Source: Arthrobacter pullicola (GTDB taxonomy: Bacteria > Actinomycetota > Actinomycetes > Actinomycetales > Micrococcaceae). Taken from it: 64,000 bases of DNA. Under the pieces are notes generated by a model. It searched no databases and was not told where the DNA came from. It saw only the letters and a program-made list of their open reading frames with translations. The stretch lies in the NCBI RefSeq assembly GCF_014836875.1, contig NZ_JACSQC010000009.1, positions 1 to 64,000 of the forward strand, in the 5' to 3' direction. This document shows positions 27,093 to 34,881 of this stretch, piece after piece. The first letter of the stretch is position 1. Each line of letters begins with the position of its first letter. Position numbers and translations under genes: made by a program.

Positions 27093-28388
27093 ATGGATCT
27101 GTCAGCAGGTCACGTCTGGGTGATGGTGTCGGCGGCCCTGGTGCTGCTCATGACCCCCGGAGTGGCATTCTTTTACGGCGGTATGACCCGCGCCAAAGCG
27201 GCACTGAACATGATGATGATGAGCTTTGTGTCGATCGGGCTGGTCGGCGTGGTCTGGGTTCTGTGGGGGTTCTCCATGACGGGCGGCGAGGGGATCGCGG
27301 GCCTGTTCGGCAGTCCCTTTGCATCCTTCGGCCTTGAGGACCTGATCGGCACCGAGGACATGATCAGCGCCGGCTTCGGGGCTACGTTCGCCATCATCAC
27401 CGTGGCCCTGATCAGCGGCGCCATTGCAGACCGTGCGAAGTTCAGCGCCTGGGCCGTCTTTGTCCCGGTCTGGGTCACCCTGGTCTACTGCCCGCTGGCC
27501 TTTATGGTCTGGGGCGGCGGACTGCTCGGAGCCGAGGGTGCCATCGGCTCGGTGGTCGGGGAGGCCATCGACTTTGCCGGCGGAACGGTCGTGCACATCA
27601 ACGCCGGTGTCGCAGCCCTGGTCCTGGCCCTGATCATCGGCAAGCGCCGCGGCTTCGGAACCGACCCCAGCCACCGTCCGCACAACATTCCGTTCGTGAT
27701 GCTCGGTGCGGCACTGCTCTGGTTCGGCTGGTTCGGCTTCAACGGCGGTGCCGCCGGCACCGCGGAGGAGGCCGGCCTGATCTGGGTCAACACCCTCGCA
27801 GCACCCGCAGCCGCCATGGTCGGCTGGCTGATTACCGAACGCATTCGCGACGGCCGCCCCACCTCGCTGGGCGCAGCATCGGGGATCGTCGCCGGCCTGG
27901 TGGCGATCACCCCGGCCTGCGCCAGCGTCAGCCCGGCAGGTGCACTCGGTCTCGGACTGGTAGCCGGTGTCGTGGCTGCGCTCGCGGTCGGGCTGAAGTA
28001 CAAGCTCGGCTATGACGATTCCCTGGATGTTGTGGGTGTCCACCTGGTTGCGGGCCTGATCGGCACCGTGGCCCTGGGCTTCATCGCCCTGCCGGTCGAC
28101 GGCGTTGGCGGCGGCCTGTTCTACGGCGGCGGATTCGCCCAGCTCGGCGCCCAGATCGTGGCGACCGTGGTGGCCATCATCTTCTCGGCCGTGATGACCC
28201 TCATCATCGGTCTCGCAATCCACAAGACCATCGGCTTCCGGGTTTCCGAGGAAGAGGAACTCAACGGCGTCGACCTCAGCGAGCATGCTGAGACCGCCTA
28301 CGAACTCGGCGGAGTCGGCGTGGGCGGGACCTTCCGCCCGGTCGCCGAAACCGCGTCCGCAGCCACCAAGGAGAGCGTCAACTCATGA
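27093..28388 (+). CDS. amtB: Ammonium transporter
   Basis: A 431-residue Amt channel with 11 membrane segments. It begins MDLSAGHVWVMVSAALVLLM and has the family signatures FFYGGMTR, AGGTVVHINAGVAAL (first pore His) and VDVxGxHxxAG-like VVGVHLVAGLIGT (second pore His). AAGGA stands 7 bases before the ATG at 27093; the frame is open further upstream without similarity. glnK overlaps its stop by four bases, the near-universal amtB-glnK arrangement in which the PII protein closes the channel. Confidence 0.96.
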   Translation: MDLSAGHVWVMVSAALVLLMTPGVAFFYGGMTRAKAALNMMMMSFVSIGLVGVVWVLWGFSMTGGEGIAGLFGSPFASFGLEDLIGTEDMISAGFGATFAIITVALISGAIADRAKFSAWAVFVPVWVTLVYCPLAFMVWGGGLLGAEGAIGSVVGEAIDFAGGTVVHINAGVAALVLALIIGKRRGFGTDPSHRPHNIPFVMLGAALLWFGWFGFNGGAAGTAEEAGLIWVNTLAAPAAAMVGWLITERIRDGRPTSLGAASGIVAGLVAITPACASVSPAGALGLGLVAGVVAALAVGLKYKLGYDDSLDVVGVHLVAGLIGTVALGFIALPVDGVGGGLFYGGGFAQLGAQIVATVVAIIFSAVMTLIIGLAIHKTIGFRVSEEEELNGVDLSEHAETAYELGGVGVGGTFRPVAETASAATKESVNS

Positions 28389-28723
28389 AACTCGTCACCG
28401 CAATCGTCCGGCCGGAGAAGTTCGACTCAATCCGCGGCGCACTGGAGAGCTACGGCGTCCAGGGGCTGACGGTCAGCCAGGCCAACGGCTACGGCCGGCA
28501 GCGGGGCCACACCGAGGTCTACCGCGGCGCGGAGTACACAGTGGACCTGCTGCCCAAGATCCGCGTTGAAGTCCTGGCCGCCAACGAATGGGTCAATGAC
28601 ATCGTTGATGTGCTGGTTTCCACCGCCAACACCGGCCGCGCCGGCGACGGCAAGGTGTGGGTCACCAACGTCGAAGAGGCGCTGCGCGTCCGCACCGGTG
28701 AACGGGGCGACTCAGCACTCTAG
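28385..28723 (+). CDS. glnK: Nitrogen regulatory protein P-II
   Basis: A 112-residue PII trimer subunit: MKLVTAIVRPEKFDSIRGAL, GHTEVYRGAEY with Tyr51 on the T-loop (the site uridylylated or adenylylated by GlnD), and the C-terminal RTGERG. The ATG overlaps amtB (ATGA). In Corynebacterium, Mycobacterium and Streptomyces a glnD gene follows; here the next features are a terminator and ffh. Confidence 0.97.
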   Translation: MKLVTAIVRPEKFDSIRGALESYGVQGLTVSQANGYGRQRGHTEVYRGAEYTVDLLPKIRVEVLAANEWVNDIVDVLVSTANTGRAGDGKVWVTNVEEALRVRTGERGDSAL

Positions 28724-28747
28724 CTTCCACACCCAGGGCATCTGAGA

Positions 28748-28790
28748 AAGGAACCGCCCGGCTGCCATCCAGCCGGGCGGTTCCTTCGTT
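28748..28790 (+). terminator. Rho-independent terminator of amtB-glnK
   Basis: A perfect 17-bp stem, 28748-28764 with 28770-28786, with a CCATC loop and a T-rich tail. It separates the ammonium operon from ffh. Confidence 0.92.
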
Positions 28791-28949
28791 TGGCTGCAAA
28801 AGACCATGAACGGCTGCGGTGTGCCGCAACCTCCCTGCCGGCCGCAGGCAGATAGGAACCCGGCGGCGAATACCCACCGGCGCTTGGTACCCTTAACAGC
28901 TGGGCCTGGCAAACATGGCGAACTACCCGATGAAAGAAGTGCGCAGCGC

Positions 28950-30533
28950 GTGTTCAATTCACTGTCTGACCGGTTGACTTCCACGTTCAAGAACCTGCGT
29001 GGCAAGGGGAGGCTGAGCGAGGCCGACGTTGATGCCACAGTGCGGGAAATCCGGCGTGCGCTCCTGGACGCCGACGTCGCCGTCCCCGTGGTCCGCAGTT
29101 TCACCGCTTCGGTCAAGGAACGTGCCCTCGGCTCCGAGGTGTCCCAGGCCCTGAACCCGGGCCAGCAGGTCGTCAAGATCGTCAACGAGGAACTCGTTGG
29201 CATCCTGGGCGGACAGACCCGCCGCCTCACCTTCGCGAAGAACCCCCCGACTGTCATCATGCTCGCGGGCCTCCAGGGCGCCGGTAAGACGACGCTGGCC
29301 GGCAAGCTTTCGCGCTACCTCAAGGACCAGGGCCACAGCCCGCTGCTGGTCGCCGCCGACCTCCAGCGTCCCAACGCCGTGAAGCAGCTGCAGGTCAACG
29401 GCGAACGCGCCGGTGTTCCGGTCTACGCACCCCACCCCGGTGTCAGCTCCGAGTTTGAGGCAGCAACAGGTGATCCGGTCGCCGTCGCCCGCCAGGGCGT
29501 GGAGGAAGCCCGGACCAAGCTGCACGACATCGTTATTGTGGACACCGCCGGACGCCTGGGCGTCGACGCGGAACTGATGCAGCAGGCAGCTGACATCCGT
29601 GCCGCGATTACTCCGGATGAAGTCCTCTTCGTCATCGACGCGATGATCGGACAGGATGCGGTCGCCACCGCACAGGCGTTCAACGAAGGCGTCAACTTCA
29701 CCGGCGTCGTCCTGACAAAGCTCGACGGCGATGCCCGCGGCGGTGCCGCCCTTTCCGTGGCCTCGATCACCGGCAAGCCCGTGATGTTCGCGTCCACCGG
29801 TGAAGGCCTGAAGGACTTCGAGGTCTTCCACCCGGACCGCATGGCCAGCCGCATCCTGGACATGGGCGACATCCTGACGCTCATTGAGCAGGCGGAGAAG
29901 TCCTGGGACAAGGACGAAGCCGCCCGCATGGCGAAGAAGTTCGCCGACCAGGAGGATTTCACCCTCGACGATTTCCTGGCGCAGATGCAGCAGCTGCGCA
30001 ACATGGGCTCCATGAAGAAGATGCTCATGATGATGCCCGGCGCAGCCGGCATGCGTGAGCAGCTGGAGAACTTCGACGAACGCGAAATCGACCGCGTCGA
30101 AGCAATCGTCCGCTCCATGACCCCGCACGAGCGCGTTGCCCCGAAGATCATTAACGGCTCGCGCCGCGCCAGGATCGCCCGCGGCTCCGGTGTCCATGTC
30201 TCCGAGGTCAACGGACTCCTGGAACGCTTTGCCCAGGCCCAGAAGATGATGAAGAAAATGGCTGCCGGCGGCGGCATCCCCGGAATGCCGGGCATGGCCG
30301 GCCCGGGTGGTTTCAGCGGCGGACGCAAGAAGCAGCAGGCTGCCAAGGGCAAGAAGAAGGCCCGCTCCGGCAACCCGGCCAAGGCCGCCCAGGAGCTGGC
30401 CGAAGCGGAGGCACGGCGCGCCGGTGCCCGCAAGTCCCTGCCCACCGGCTCCGCTTTCGGCGCGCAGGGCGGCGACTTCGATCCCTCCTCGCTGAACCTG
30501 CCGAAGGGCTTCGAGAAGTTCCTCGGCAAGTAA
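28950..30533 (+). CDS. ffh: Signal recognition particle GTPase Ffh
   Basis: Ffh binds signal peptides of nascent membrane proteins and docks with FtsY. The 527 residues have an NG domain with GLQGAGKTTLAGKL (about 107-120), DLQRPNA, DTAGRLG and TKLDGDARGG, then a methionine-rich M domain (MKKMLMMMPGA, QKMMKKMA) and a Gly/Lys-rich tail. The GTG at 28950 gives the standard start FNSLSDRLTSTFKNL; the open frame upstream has no similarity. Confidence 0.97.
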   Translation: MFNSLSDRLTSTFKNLRGKGRLSEADVDATVREIRRALLDADVAVPVVRSFTASVKERALGSEVSQALNPGQQVVKIVNEELVGILGGQTRRLTFAKNPPTVIMLAGLQGAGKTTLAGKLSRYLKDQGHSPLLVAADLQRPNAVKQLQVNGERAGVPVYAPHPGVSSEFEAATGDPVAVARQGVEEARTKLHDIVIVDTAGRLGVDAELMQQAADIRAAITPDEVLFVIDAMIGQDAVATAQAFNEGVNFTGVVLTKLDGDARGGAALSVASITGKPVMFASTGEGLKDFEVFHPDRMASRILDMGDILTLIEQAEKSWDKDEAARMAKKFADQEDFTLDDFLAQMQQLRNMGSMKKMLMMMPGAAGMREQLENFDEREIDRVEAIVRSMTPHERVAPKIINGSRRARIARGSGVHVSEVNGLLERFAQAQKMMKKMAAGGGIPGMPGMAGPGGFSGGRKKQQAAKGKKKARSGNPAKAAQELAEAEARRAGARKSLPTGSAFGAQGGDFDPSSLNLPKGFEKFLGK

Positions 30534-30553
30534 GCTCCCGGTAACGGCTTTGG

Positions 30554-30583
30554 CTGTGCGCCGGCATTTGCTCCGGCGCACAG
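30554..30583 (+). terminator. Hairpin after ffh without a T tract
   Basis: A perfect 11-bp GC-rich stem, 30554-30564 with 30573-30583, and an 8-base loop, 20 bases after the ffh stop. There is no T run, as for many actinobacterial I-shaped terminators, so termination is likely but not certain. Confidence 0.6.
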
Positions 30584-30636
30584 GATAGGCTTCTGCGGAT
30601 TCACGCAGTAACCACCGGCGGTGCGGAGGGCAGGCT

Positions 30637-31185
30637 TTGGCAGGACAAGGACTGACACGGTTCTATGGCAGTGTCTTCCGGCGCCGGGTGGACACCGCGC
30701 TGCTGCTCCGGGACGGCTCCGGCGGAATCCTGATCGTGCGTGCCGGCAACGGCCCGTGGGCGCTGCCCGGTGGAGTGGTCAAAACCGGGGAAGACCCGCG
30801 CTCGGCAGCCGCCCGGGAAGCCTCGGCGGTGCTGGGGGACCGGGTCCAGGCCGGCAGGATGCTTGTGTTGGACTGTTCTGTGGTGCCCGCCCAGGACGGC
30901 GGTGCCTTGTCCTTTGTCTACGACGGCGGTTCGGTGGCGGCTGCCACCAGCGAGTTCCGTGCCGCAGGCGGTTCGCTCCAGGCCAGATTCCTTCCCGCAG
31001 AGGATTGCGCACGGCTGCTCGACGCACCGGAGGCAGCCCGCCTGGCAGCAGGCCTGCGCGCCTTGGAACTGCAGGGGGTGGCGGAGCTGGTGGACGGACA
31101 GGACACCACCGAGGACCTTCCCCGCCCTGCCGGTGCTCCGGCACTGATGCCGCGTCTGCCGGAAGTGTCACACCTGCTGGGGTAA
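30637..31185 (+). CDS. Nudix-fold protein with a degenerate Nudix box
   Basis: A 182-residue protein with GNGPWALPGGVVKTGEDPR leading into a Nudix box at residues 45-67. The box reads REASAVLG where the family has REUXEEXGU: the two metal-binding Glu residues are Ala64 and Val65. Hydrolysis of a nucleoside diphosphate derivative is therefore doubtful; a binding role or decay is possible. The TTG at 30637 has GGAGGG about 7 bases upstream. It lies next to two other damaged genes. Confidence 0.8.
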   Translation: MAGQGLTRFYGSVFRRRVDTALLLRDGSGGILIVRAGNGPWALPGGVVKTGEDPRSAAAREASAVLGDRVQAGRMLVLDCSVVPAQDGGALSFVYDGGSVAAATSEFRAAGGSLQARFLPAEDCARLLDAPEAARLAAGLRALELQGVAELVDGQDTTEDLPRPAGAPALMPRLPEVSHLLG

Positions 31186-31218
31186 ACCGCCTTGGCTCTG
31201 CGGCGATACGCTGTTTGG

Positions 31219-31932
31219 ATGGCTCAGCAACGCATTGTTTTTGTGCACGGTGCCGGCCGCGTTGGCGCCGCCGCGTGGCCCCGGCAGCATTCCCTGGCAG
31301 GCAGGTACGACGCCCTGTTCCTGCGCAGGCATGGCTACCGCCCGGATCTGCCGCCGGCTCCTACCGATCACCGTGCCGATGCCGCCGCCGTGCTGGCGGC
31401 GCTCGGTGCCGGCGGCCACGTCGTTGCGCATGCCGAAGGCGCTGTTTCGGCCATGATGGCGGCGGTGCTGGCCCCGGAGCGCGTCTGGTCCCTGACCCTG
31501 TGCGAACCTGCAGTTTTTTCCCTGACCCGTGACCTGCCGGCCACCTCGGCCCACCGTCAGCATCTGCAGGCGCTCTTCAATAATGCCCCGTACCTGAGCG
31601 ATGAGGAGTACGCCGCCGAGTACCGCCGCCTGGTGTTCTCCGCGGAGGCGGCTGCTCCTCCCGGCGGAGACCCTTACGCCGCCGCCCGGCAGCGGATGCA
31701 GTCACCGCCGTGGGAGGCGCCGCTGGAGATTGTCCCGGGCGTCCCCACCCTGGTCCTGACCGGTGGATGGGAGCCGCTGTACGAAGAAGTGGCAGGTTTC
31801 CTGGCCTCGACGGGTGCCGACCACCGGGTCATCGGCGGTAACCACCGCCCCCAGGACACGGACGCGGGGCAGGAAGCGATCCGCGGGTTCCTTGCCGGCA
31901 GTCAGCCAGCCACAGCGGCAGCGGCCGGCTGA
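31219..31932 (+). CDS. Alpha/beta-hydrolase fold protein lacking the nucleophile serine
   Basis: About 237 residues. The N-terminus IVFVHGAGRVG is the oxyanion-hole strand of alpha/beta hydrolases. The nucleophile elbow, normally GHSxG, reads AHAEGA, so Ala72 (GCC at 31432-31434) replaces the Ser. LTGGWEPLYE and a C-terminal GGNHRPQDTDAG (possible catalytic His) are kept. A single base change could have caused the loss. An upstream TTG at 31192 is an alternative start. It may be inactive or non-enzymatic. Confidence 0.75.
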   Translation: MAQQRIVFVHGAGRVGAAAWPRQHSLAGRYDALFLRRHGYRPDLPPAPTDHRADAAAVLAALGAGGHVVAHAEGAVSAMMAAVLAPERVWSLTLCEPAVFSLTRDLPATSAHRQHLQALFNNAPYLSDEEYAAEYRRLVFSAEAAAPPGGDPYAAARQRMQSPPWEAPLEIVPGVPTLVLTGGWEPLYEEVAGFLASTGADHRVIGGNHRPQDTDAGQEAIRGFLAGSQPATAAAAG

Positions 31933-32169
31933 TGCCTTCCATTCGGACCGCAACCCCCGCGGACCTGGTCCGGCTTCCCCGGCTACCCGGGAATGACCCT
32001 TTGCACGTTCCTGGATGTTCCGTTCAACGCACCCTTTTACCGCAGCTGCGGATTCGAGGTCATTGAGCCGCACGGCAAACCGGCCGCGCTCCGCCGTCGC
32101 GAAGCGGAGTGCGGGCTGGACGACGCGGGACGACGCGTCGCCATGTCCATCCGCTTCGGACCGGTTTAG
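31932..32169 (+). pseudogene. Remnant of a GNAT acetyltransferase gene
   Basis: The ATG at 31932 (overlapping the previous stop) encodes PSIRTATPADLVRLPRL, a typical GNAT N-terminus, then shifts into nonsense and stops at 32064-32066. The +1 frame from about 31972 encodes GMTLCTFLDVPFNAPFYRSC followed by GFEVIE and a tail RRVAMSIRFGPV ending at TAG 32167-32169, which is a typical GNAT C-terminus. About 90-100 central residues, including the acetyl-CoA-binding loop, are missing and the two ends are out of frame. This looks like an internal deletion. Confidence 0.8.
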
Positions 32170-32192
32170 TTCCGGTTTCTTCCGGGGGTCTC

Positions 32193-32221
32193 TTGGGATT
32201 ACTCGAAGCTTCAAGTAATAT
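32193..32221 (+). promoter_or_regulatory. Promoter of the VOC gene, probably giving a leaderless mRNA
   Basis: TTGGGA at 32193-32198, a 17-base spacer and TAATAT at 32216-32221. The expected transcription start, seven bases on, falls at the ATG at 32229, which has no ribosome-binding site. The spacer is occupied by the palindromic operator. Confidence 0.55.
32198..32219 (+). promoter_or_regulatory. 22-bp palindromic operator upstream of the VOC gene
   Basis: Two 11-base half-sites, ATTACTCGAAG and CTTCAAGTAAT, match as inverted repeats except one position. A third half-site, CTTCAAGTAAAT, lies at 32235-32246 inside the coding region. It covers the promoter spacer and -10 box, the position of a repressor site. 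MarR- or HxlR-type regulators often bind such sites near VOC dioxygenase genes; the regulator is not in this window. Confidence 0.6.
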
Positions 32222-32228
32222 GGTTTGC

Positions 32229-33116
32229 ATGAACCTTCAAGTAAATTCCGCGGACCTGCTGCCTGCTGACCTCTCCATGGGGACGGTCATGCTCAAGGTG
32301 GGGGACCTGCCCAAGTTGTCCGCCTACTATCAGAGCGCCCTGGGCCTGGAAGTGGTGGCAGAGGCCGACGGCGGACTGTTCCTCGGGCGCGGAAATGTTC
32401 CGGTGGTCCATCTGGCGCCCGCCGGGGGACTGCAGGTCGCAGCGCGCGGGGAAGCGGGCCTGTTCCATACCGCAATCCTCTTTGAAACCCAGGCAGACCT
32501 CGCGGCCACCGTGGCCCTGGCTGCGCAGTATGATCCGGCAGCCTTTGTTGGCAGTGCCGATCACCTGGTCAGCGAGGCCTTCTACTTTACCGATCCCGAG
32601 GGGAACGGGATTGAGCTCTACTGGGACCGTCCGCGGGAAAACTGGGACTGGGACCAGGATGTGAACGGCAGGACGGTCCGGATGGCGTCACTGGCGCTGC
32701 CGCCCCAGGACTATTTCCGCAAGCATCTGTCCCAGACCGCGCTCGACGGCGTGTCTGATGCCGGTGCCGGGGTTGGCCATGTGCACCTGCAGGTAGGGGA
32801 TACCGCCACCGCCGCCGCGTTCTATGTGGACACGCTCGGATTCGAGCGGACCGCCGATTTCCATGGGCAGGCACTTTTTGTCTCAGCCGGCGGCTACCAC
32901 CACCACATGGCCATGAATGTCTGGAACAGCCGCGGCGCCGGCCCCCGCCGGGACACCCTCGGACTGGGGGAGGTGCTCATCAGCGTTCCGGATCAGGATG
33001 CGGTCGGGGCCCTCGCCGAGAGGCTGGCCTTCGCCGGGGTCGCCAGCCATCACACCGGTGCTGAACTGCGCTTCGAGGATCCCTGGCGCAACCGCCTCCG
33101 CGTCGCGGCAGCCTAA
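32229..33116 (+). CDS. Two-domain VOC (glyoxalase/ring-cleavage dioxygenase-like) protein
   Basis: A 295-residue protein with tandem vicinal-oxygen-chelate modules. Module 1 (about 15-135) has GTVMLKVGDLPKLSAYYQ and ends FTDPEGNGIELYWDRP; module 2 (about 175-290) has VGHVHLQVGDTATAAAFYVD and YHHHMAMNVW. Candidate metal ligands are His in VHLQV and HHHM and Glu in GIELY. This layout matches CatE-like catechol-2,3-dioxygenase homologues of the MhqA/MhqO group, which respond to quinones. The ATG at 32229 appears leaderless behind a palindromic operator. Confidence 0.88.
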   Translation: MNLQVNSADLLPADLSMGTVMLKVGDLPKLSAYYQSALGLEVVAEADGGLFLGRGNVPVVHLAPAGGLQVAARGEAGLFHTAILFETQADLAATVALAAQYDPAAFVGSADHLVSEAFYFTDPEGNGIELYWDRPRENWDWDQDVNGRTVRMASLALPPQDYFRKHLSQTALDGVSDAGAGVGHVHLQVGDTATAAAFYVDTLGFERTADFHGQALFVSAGGYHHHMAMNVWNSRGAGPRRDTLGLGEVLISVPDQDAVGALAERLAFAGVASHHTGAELRFEDPWRNRLRVAAA

Positions 33117-33567
33117 ATCCGCCCTGTTCTGTCCGGGCGGACCTCCGCGTGGTGCTTGTTCTGCCGCCGACGGCAGTGTCGCGCAGTGAGGTTCTGCATG
33201 TTTTGGGACATTCCTGCCGCCAAGGGACTTTCCTGCCACGGCGCCGCGCAGGAAAGTCCCAATATGGCAGGGATGTCCCGGATGGGAGGGGATCGGCGCC
33301 GTCTGGTGTCCCGATCCGGCAGGGGTGTCCCAATCCGGCAGGACTATCGCACAAGCGCCGAGAACCCTGCCTCAACAGACCAGCCAGGTCCGCGGAGCGC
33401 CGCGAGTCGCGAAAGATGGTCCCGTCTGGCACAATGGACAGGTACTCGATCTGCGCGGCCCCTCTCTCCGTGCAGTATCTTGTCCTTTTGAACCCCAACG
33501 TTATGGCCCGCCCCACGGGAGCAGAAGTACGGGTTCGCCCCATTTCAGATCAGGAGTGACCACAAAA
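33117..33567. other. 451-bp gene-free region before rpsP
   Basis: This stretch holds the REP-like repeat cluster at 33205-33348 and, after about 33350, the rpsP promoter and leader. A TGG-CACAAT-like element near 33432-33445 could be part of the promoter. Short open frames here show no protein-like features. AGGAG at 33552-33556 is the rpsP ribosome-binding site. Confidence 0.7.
33205..33348. repeat. REP-like cluster of GGGACNNNCCTGCC units, both orientations
   Basis: Forward units lie at 33205-33218 and 33224-33237. Reverse units lie at 33248-33260, 33266-33279 and 33318-33331, with degenerate copies at about 33284-33312 and 33337-33348. Units 2 and 3 are perfect inverted repeats over 13 bases, and units 1 and 4 match in 13 of 14 positions, so 33205-33279 can fold as a long hairpin. 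Unit spacing is about 19 bases. Confidence 0.8.
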
Positions 33568-33975
33568 GTGGCCGTAAAGATTCGCCTTAAGCGCCTTGGT
33601 AAGAAGTTCTCCGCACACTACCGCGTTGTTGTCATGGATTCCCGTGCCAAGCGCGATGGCCGTGCCATCGAGGAAATCGGAATTTACCGTCCGACCGAGG
33701 AACCGTCGTACATCGACATCAAGTCCGACCGTGCCCAGTACTGGCTCGGCGTCGGCGCCCAGCCGACCGAGCAGGTCGCAGCTCTGCTGAAGATCACCGG
33801 TGACTGGCAGAAGTACAAGAACATCGATGGCCAGGAAGGTACCCTGCGTACCAAGGCTCCGAAGGAAGCCTTCGTGGCTCCCGAGAAGAAGTCTGTGATC
33901 GTCCCCGAGGCAATCACCCCGAAGGCCAAGAAGGAAGAGGCTGCAGCCGCTTCCACTGAGGCTGAGGCTGAGTAG
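33568..33975 (+). CDS. rpsP: 30S ribosomal protein S16
   Basis: A 135-residue S16, longer than the ~85-residue core because of an Ala/Glu/Lys-rich C-terminal tail common in actinobacteria. The core reads [20 protein letters not shown] then [15 protein letters not shown] and [15 protein letters not shown]. The GTG at 33568 is preceded by AGGAG at 11 bases. It leads the rpsP-khpA-rimM-trmD run. Confidence 0.97.
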   Translation: MAVKIRLKRLGKKFSAHYRVVVMDSRAKRDGRAIEEIGIYRPTEEPSYIDIKSDRAQYWLGVGAQPTEQVAALLKITGDWQKYKNIDGQEGTLRTKAPKEAFVAPEKKSVIVPEAITPKAKKEEAAAASTEAEAE

Positions 33976-33976
33976 A

Positions 33977-34219
33977 TTGCTGGCTGAAGCGCTGGAGCAC
34001 CTCGTCCGTGGAATCGTTGACTCCCCTGAGGACGTCAAGGTTTCCGCCAAGAACAACCGCCGGGGGGAAACCCTCGAGGTTCGTGTTCACCAGGAAGATC
34101 TCGGCCGGGTCATCGGCCGCCAGGGCCGTACCGCCCGCGCTCTGCGCACGGTGATGTCCGCCCTGGCCGGCAGCGACCAGGTTCGTGTCGACGTCGTCGA
34201 CACAGACCGCCGCCGCTGA
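33977..34219 (+). CDS. khpA: KH-domain RNA-binding protein
   Basis: An 80-residue KhpA (YlqC) protein; with KhpB it binds many RNAs and, in streptococci, affects cell division. The KH signature GRVIGRQGRTARALR (about residues 43-57) contains the GxxG loop. The TTG start follows the rpsP stop by one base, the conserved rpsP-khpA pairing. Confidence 0.93.
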   Translation: MLAEALEHLVRGIVDSPEDVKVSAKNNRRGETLEVRVHQEDLGRVIGRQGRTARALRTVMSALAGSDQVRVDVVDTDRRR

Positions 34220-34338
34220 CGCACCAGCAATTCAAGCAGTTCTTAGCATCCGGCCCCGGCACCAGATAATGGTGAAGGGGCCGGATGTTTTTTCGGCTCC
34301 GGCCCAATCGGCCGAGCTTTTCGATCCAAGGAGAATCC

Positions 34339-34881
34339 ATGCAGTTGCAGGTCGCACGAATCGGCAAGCCCCACGGTATTCGGGGTGAAGTGACCGTCCA
34401 GGTCCTGACCGATGCACCTGAGGACCGCTTTGTTCCAGGTGCCGTCCTCACCGTCGAACCGGCTGCCAAGGGCCCGCTGACAGTGATCAGTGCGCGCTGG
34501 AACAAGGACATCCTGCTGCTCGGCTTCGAGGAAGTCGAAGACCGCAACGGCGCTGAGGAGCTGCGCGGGGTCAAGCTGTTCATCGACACCGATGAAGCTG
34601 ACGCGGACGACGACGGCGAAGGCTGGTATGAGCACGAACTGGTGGGCCTGAAAGTGAAGGTGGGTAACGACGTCGTCGGCACCGTCACCGCGCTGCGCAC
34701 CCTCACGGTTCAGGACCTGCTGGTCATCGAGGACACTGCGGGCCGGGAAGTCCTGGTTCCGTTCGTGGAAGCCATTGTTCCCGAGGTGAACACCGAAGAC
34801 GGTTTTGTGCTGCTGACGCCGCCGGCTGGCCTGTTTGAGCTGAACCTGCCCGAGGCAGACAAGGGCGGGGCAGGGCGCTAA
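34339..34881 (+). CDS. rimM: Ribosome maturation factor RimM
   Basis: RimM binds S19 and assists 30S head assembly. The 180 residues have an N-terminal QVARIGKPHGIRGEVTVQV barrel and a C-terminal PRC-barrel ending LVPFVEAIVPEVN. The ATG at 34339 has AAGGAG 8 bases upstream; the open frame before it has no similarity. trmD starts at the very next base after the stop. Confidence 0.95.
   Translation: MQLQVARIGKPHGIRGEVTVQVLTDAPEDRFVPGAVLTVEPAAKGPLTVISARWNKDILLLGFEEVEDRNGAEELRGVKLFIDTDEADADDDGEGWYEHELVGLKVKVGNDVVGTVTALRTLTVQDLLVIEDTAGREVLVPFVEAIVPEVNTEDGFVLLTPPAGLFELNLPEADKGGAGR

Noticed and set aside
31932-32066. A real 44-residue small protein
   Set aside because: Its first 17 residues match a GNAT start and the matching GNAT end lies in another frame, so a deleted pseudogene explains it better.
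33205-33348. Possible CRISPR array
   Set aside because: Units are short, in both orientations and separated by only a few bases; no cas genes.
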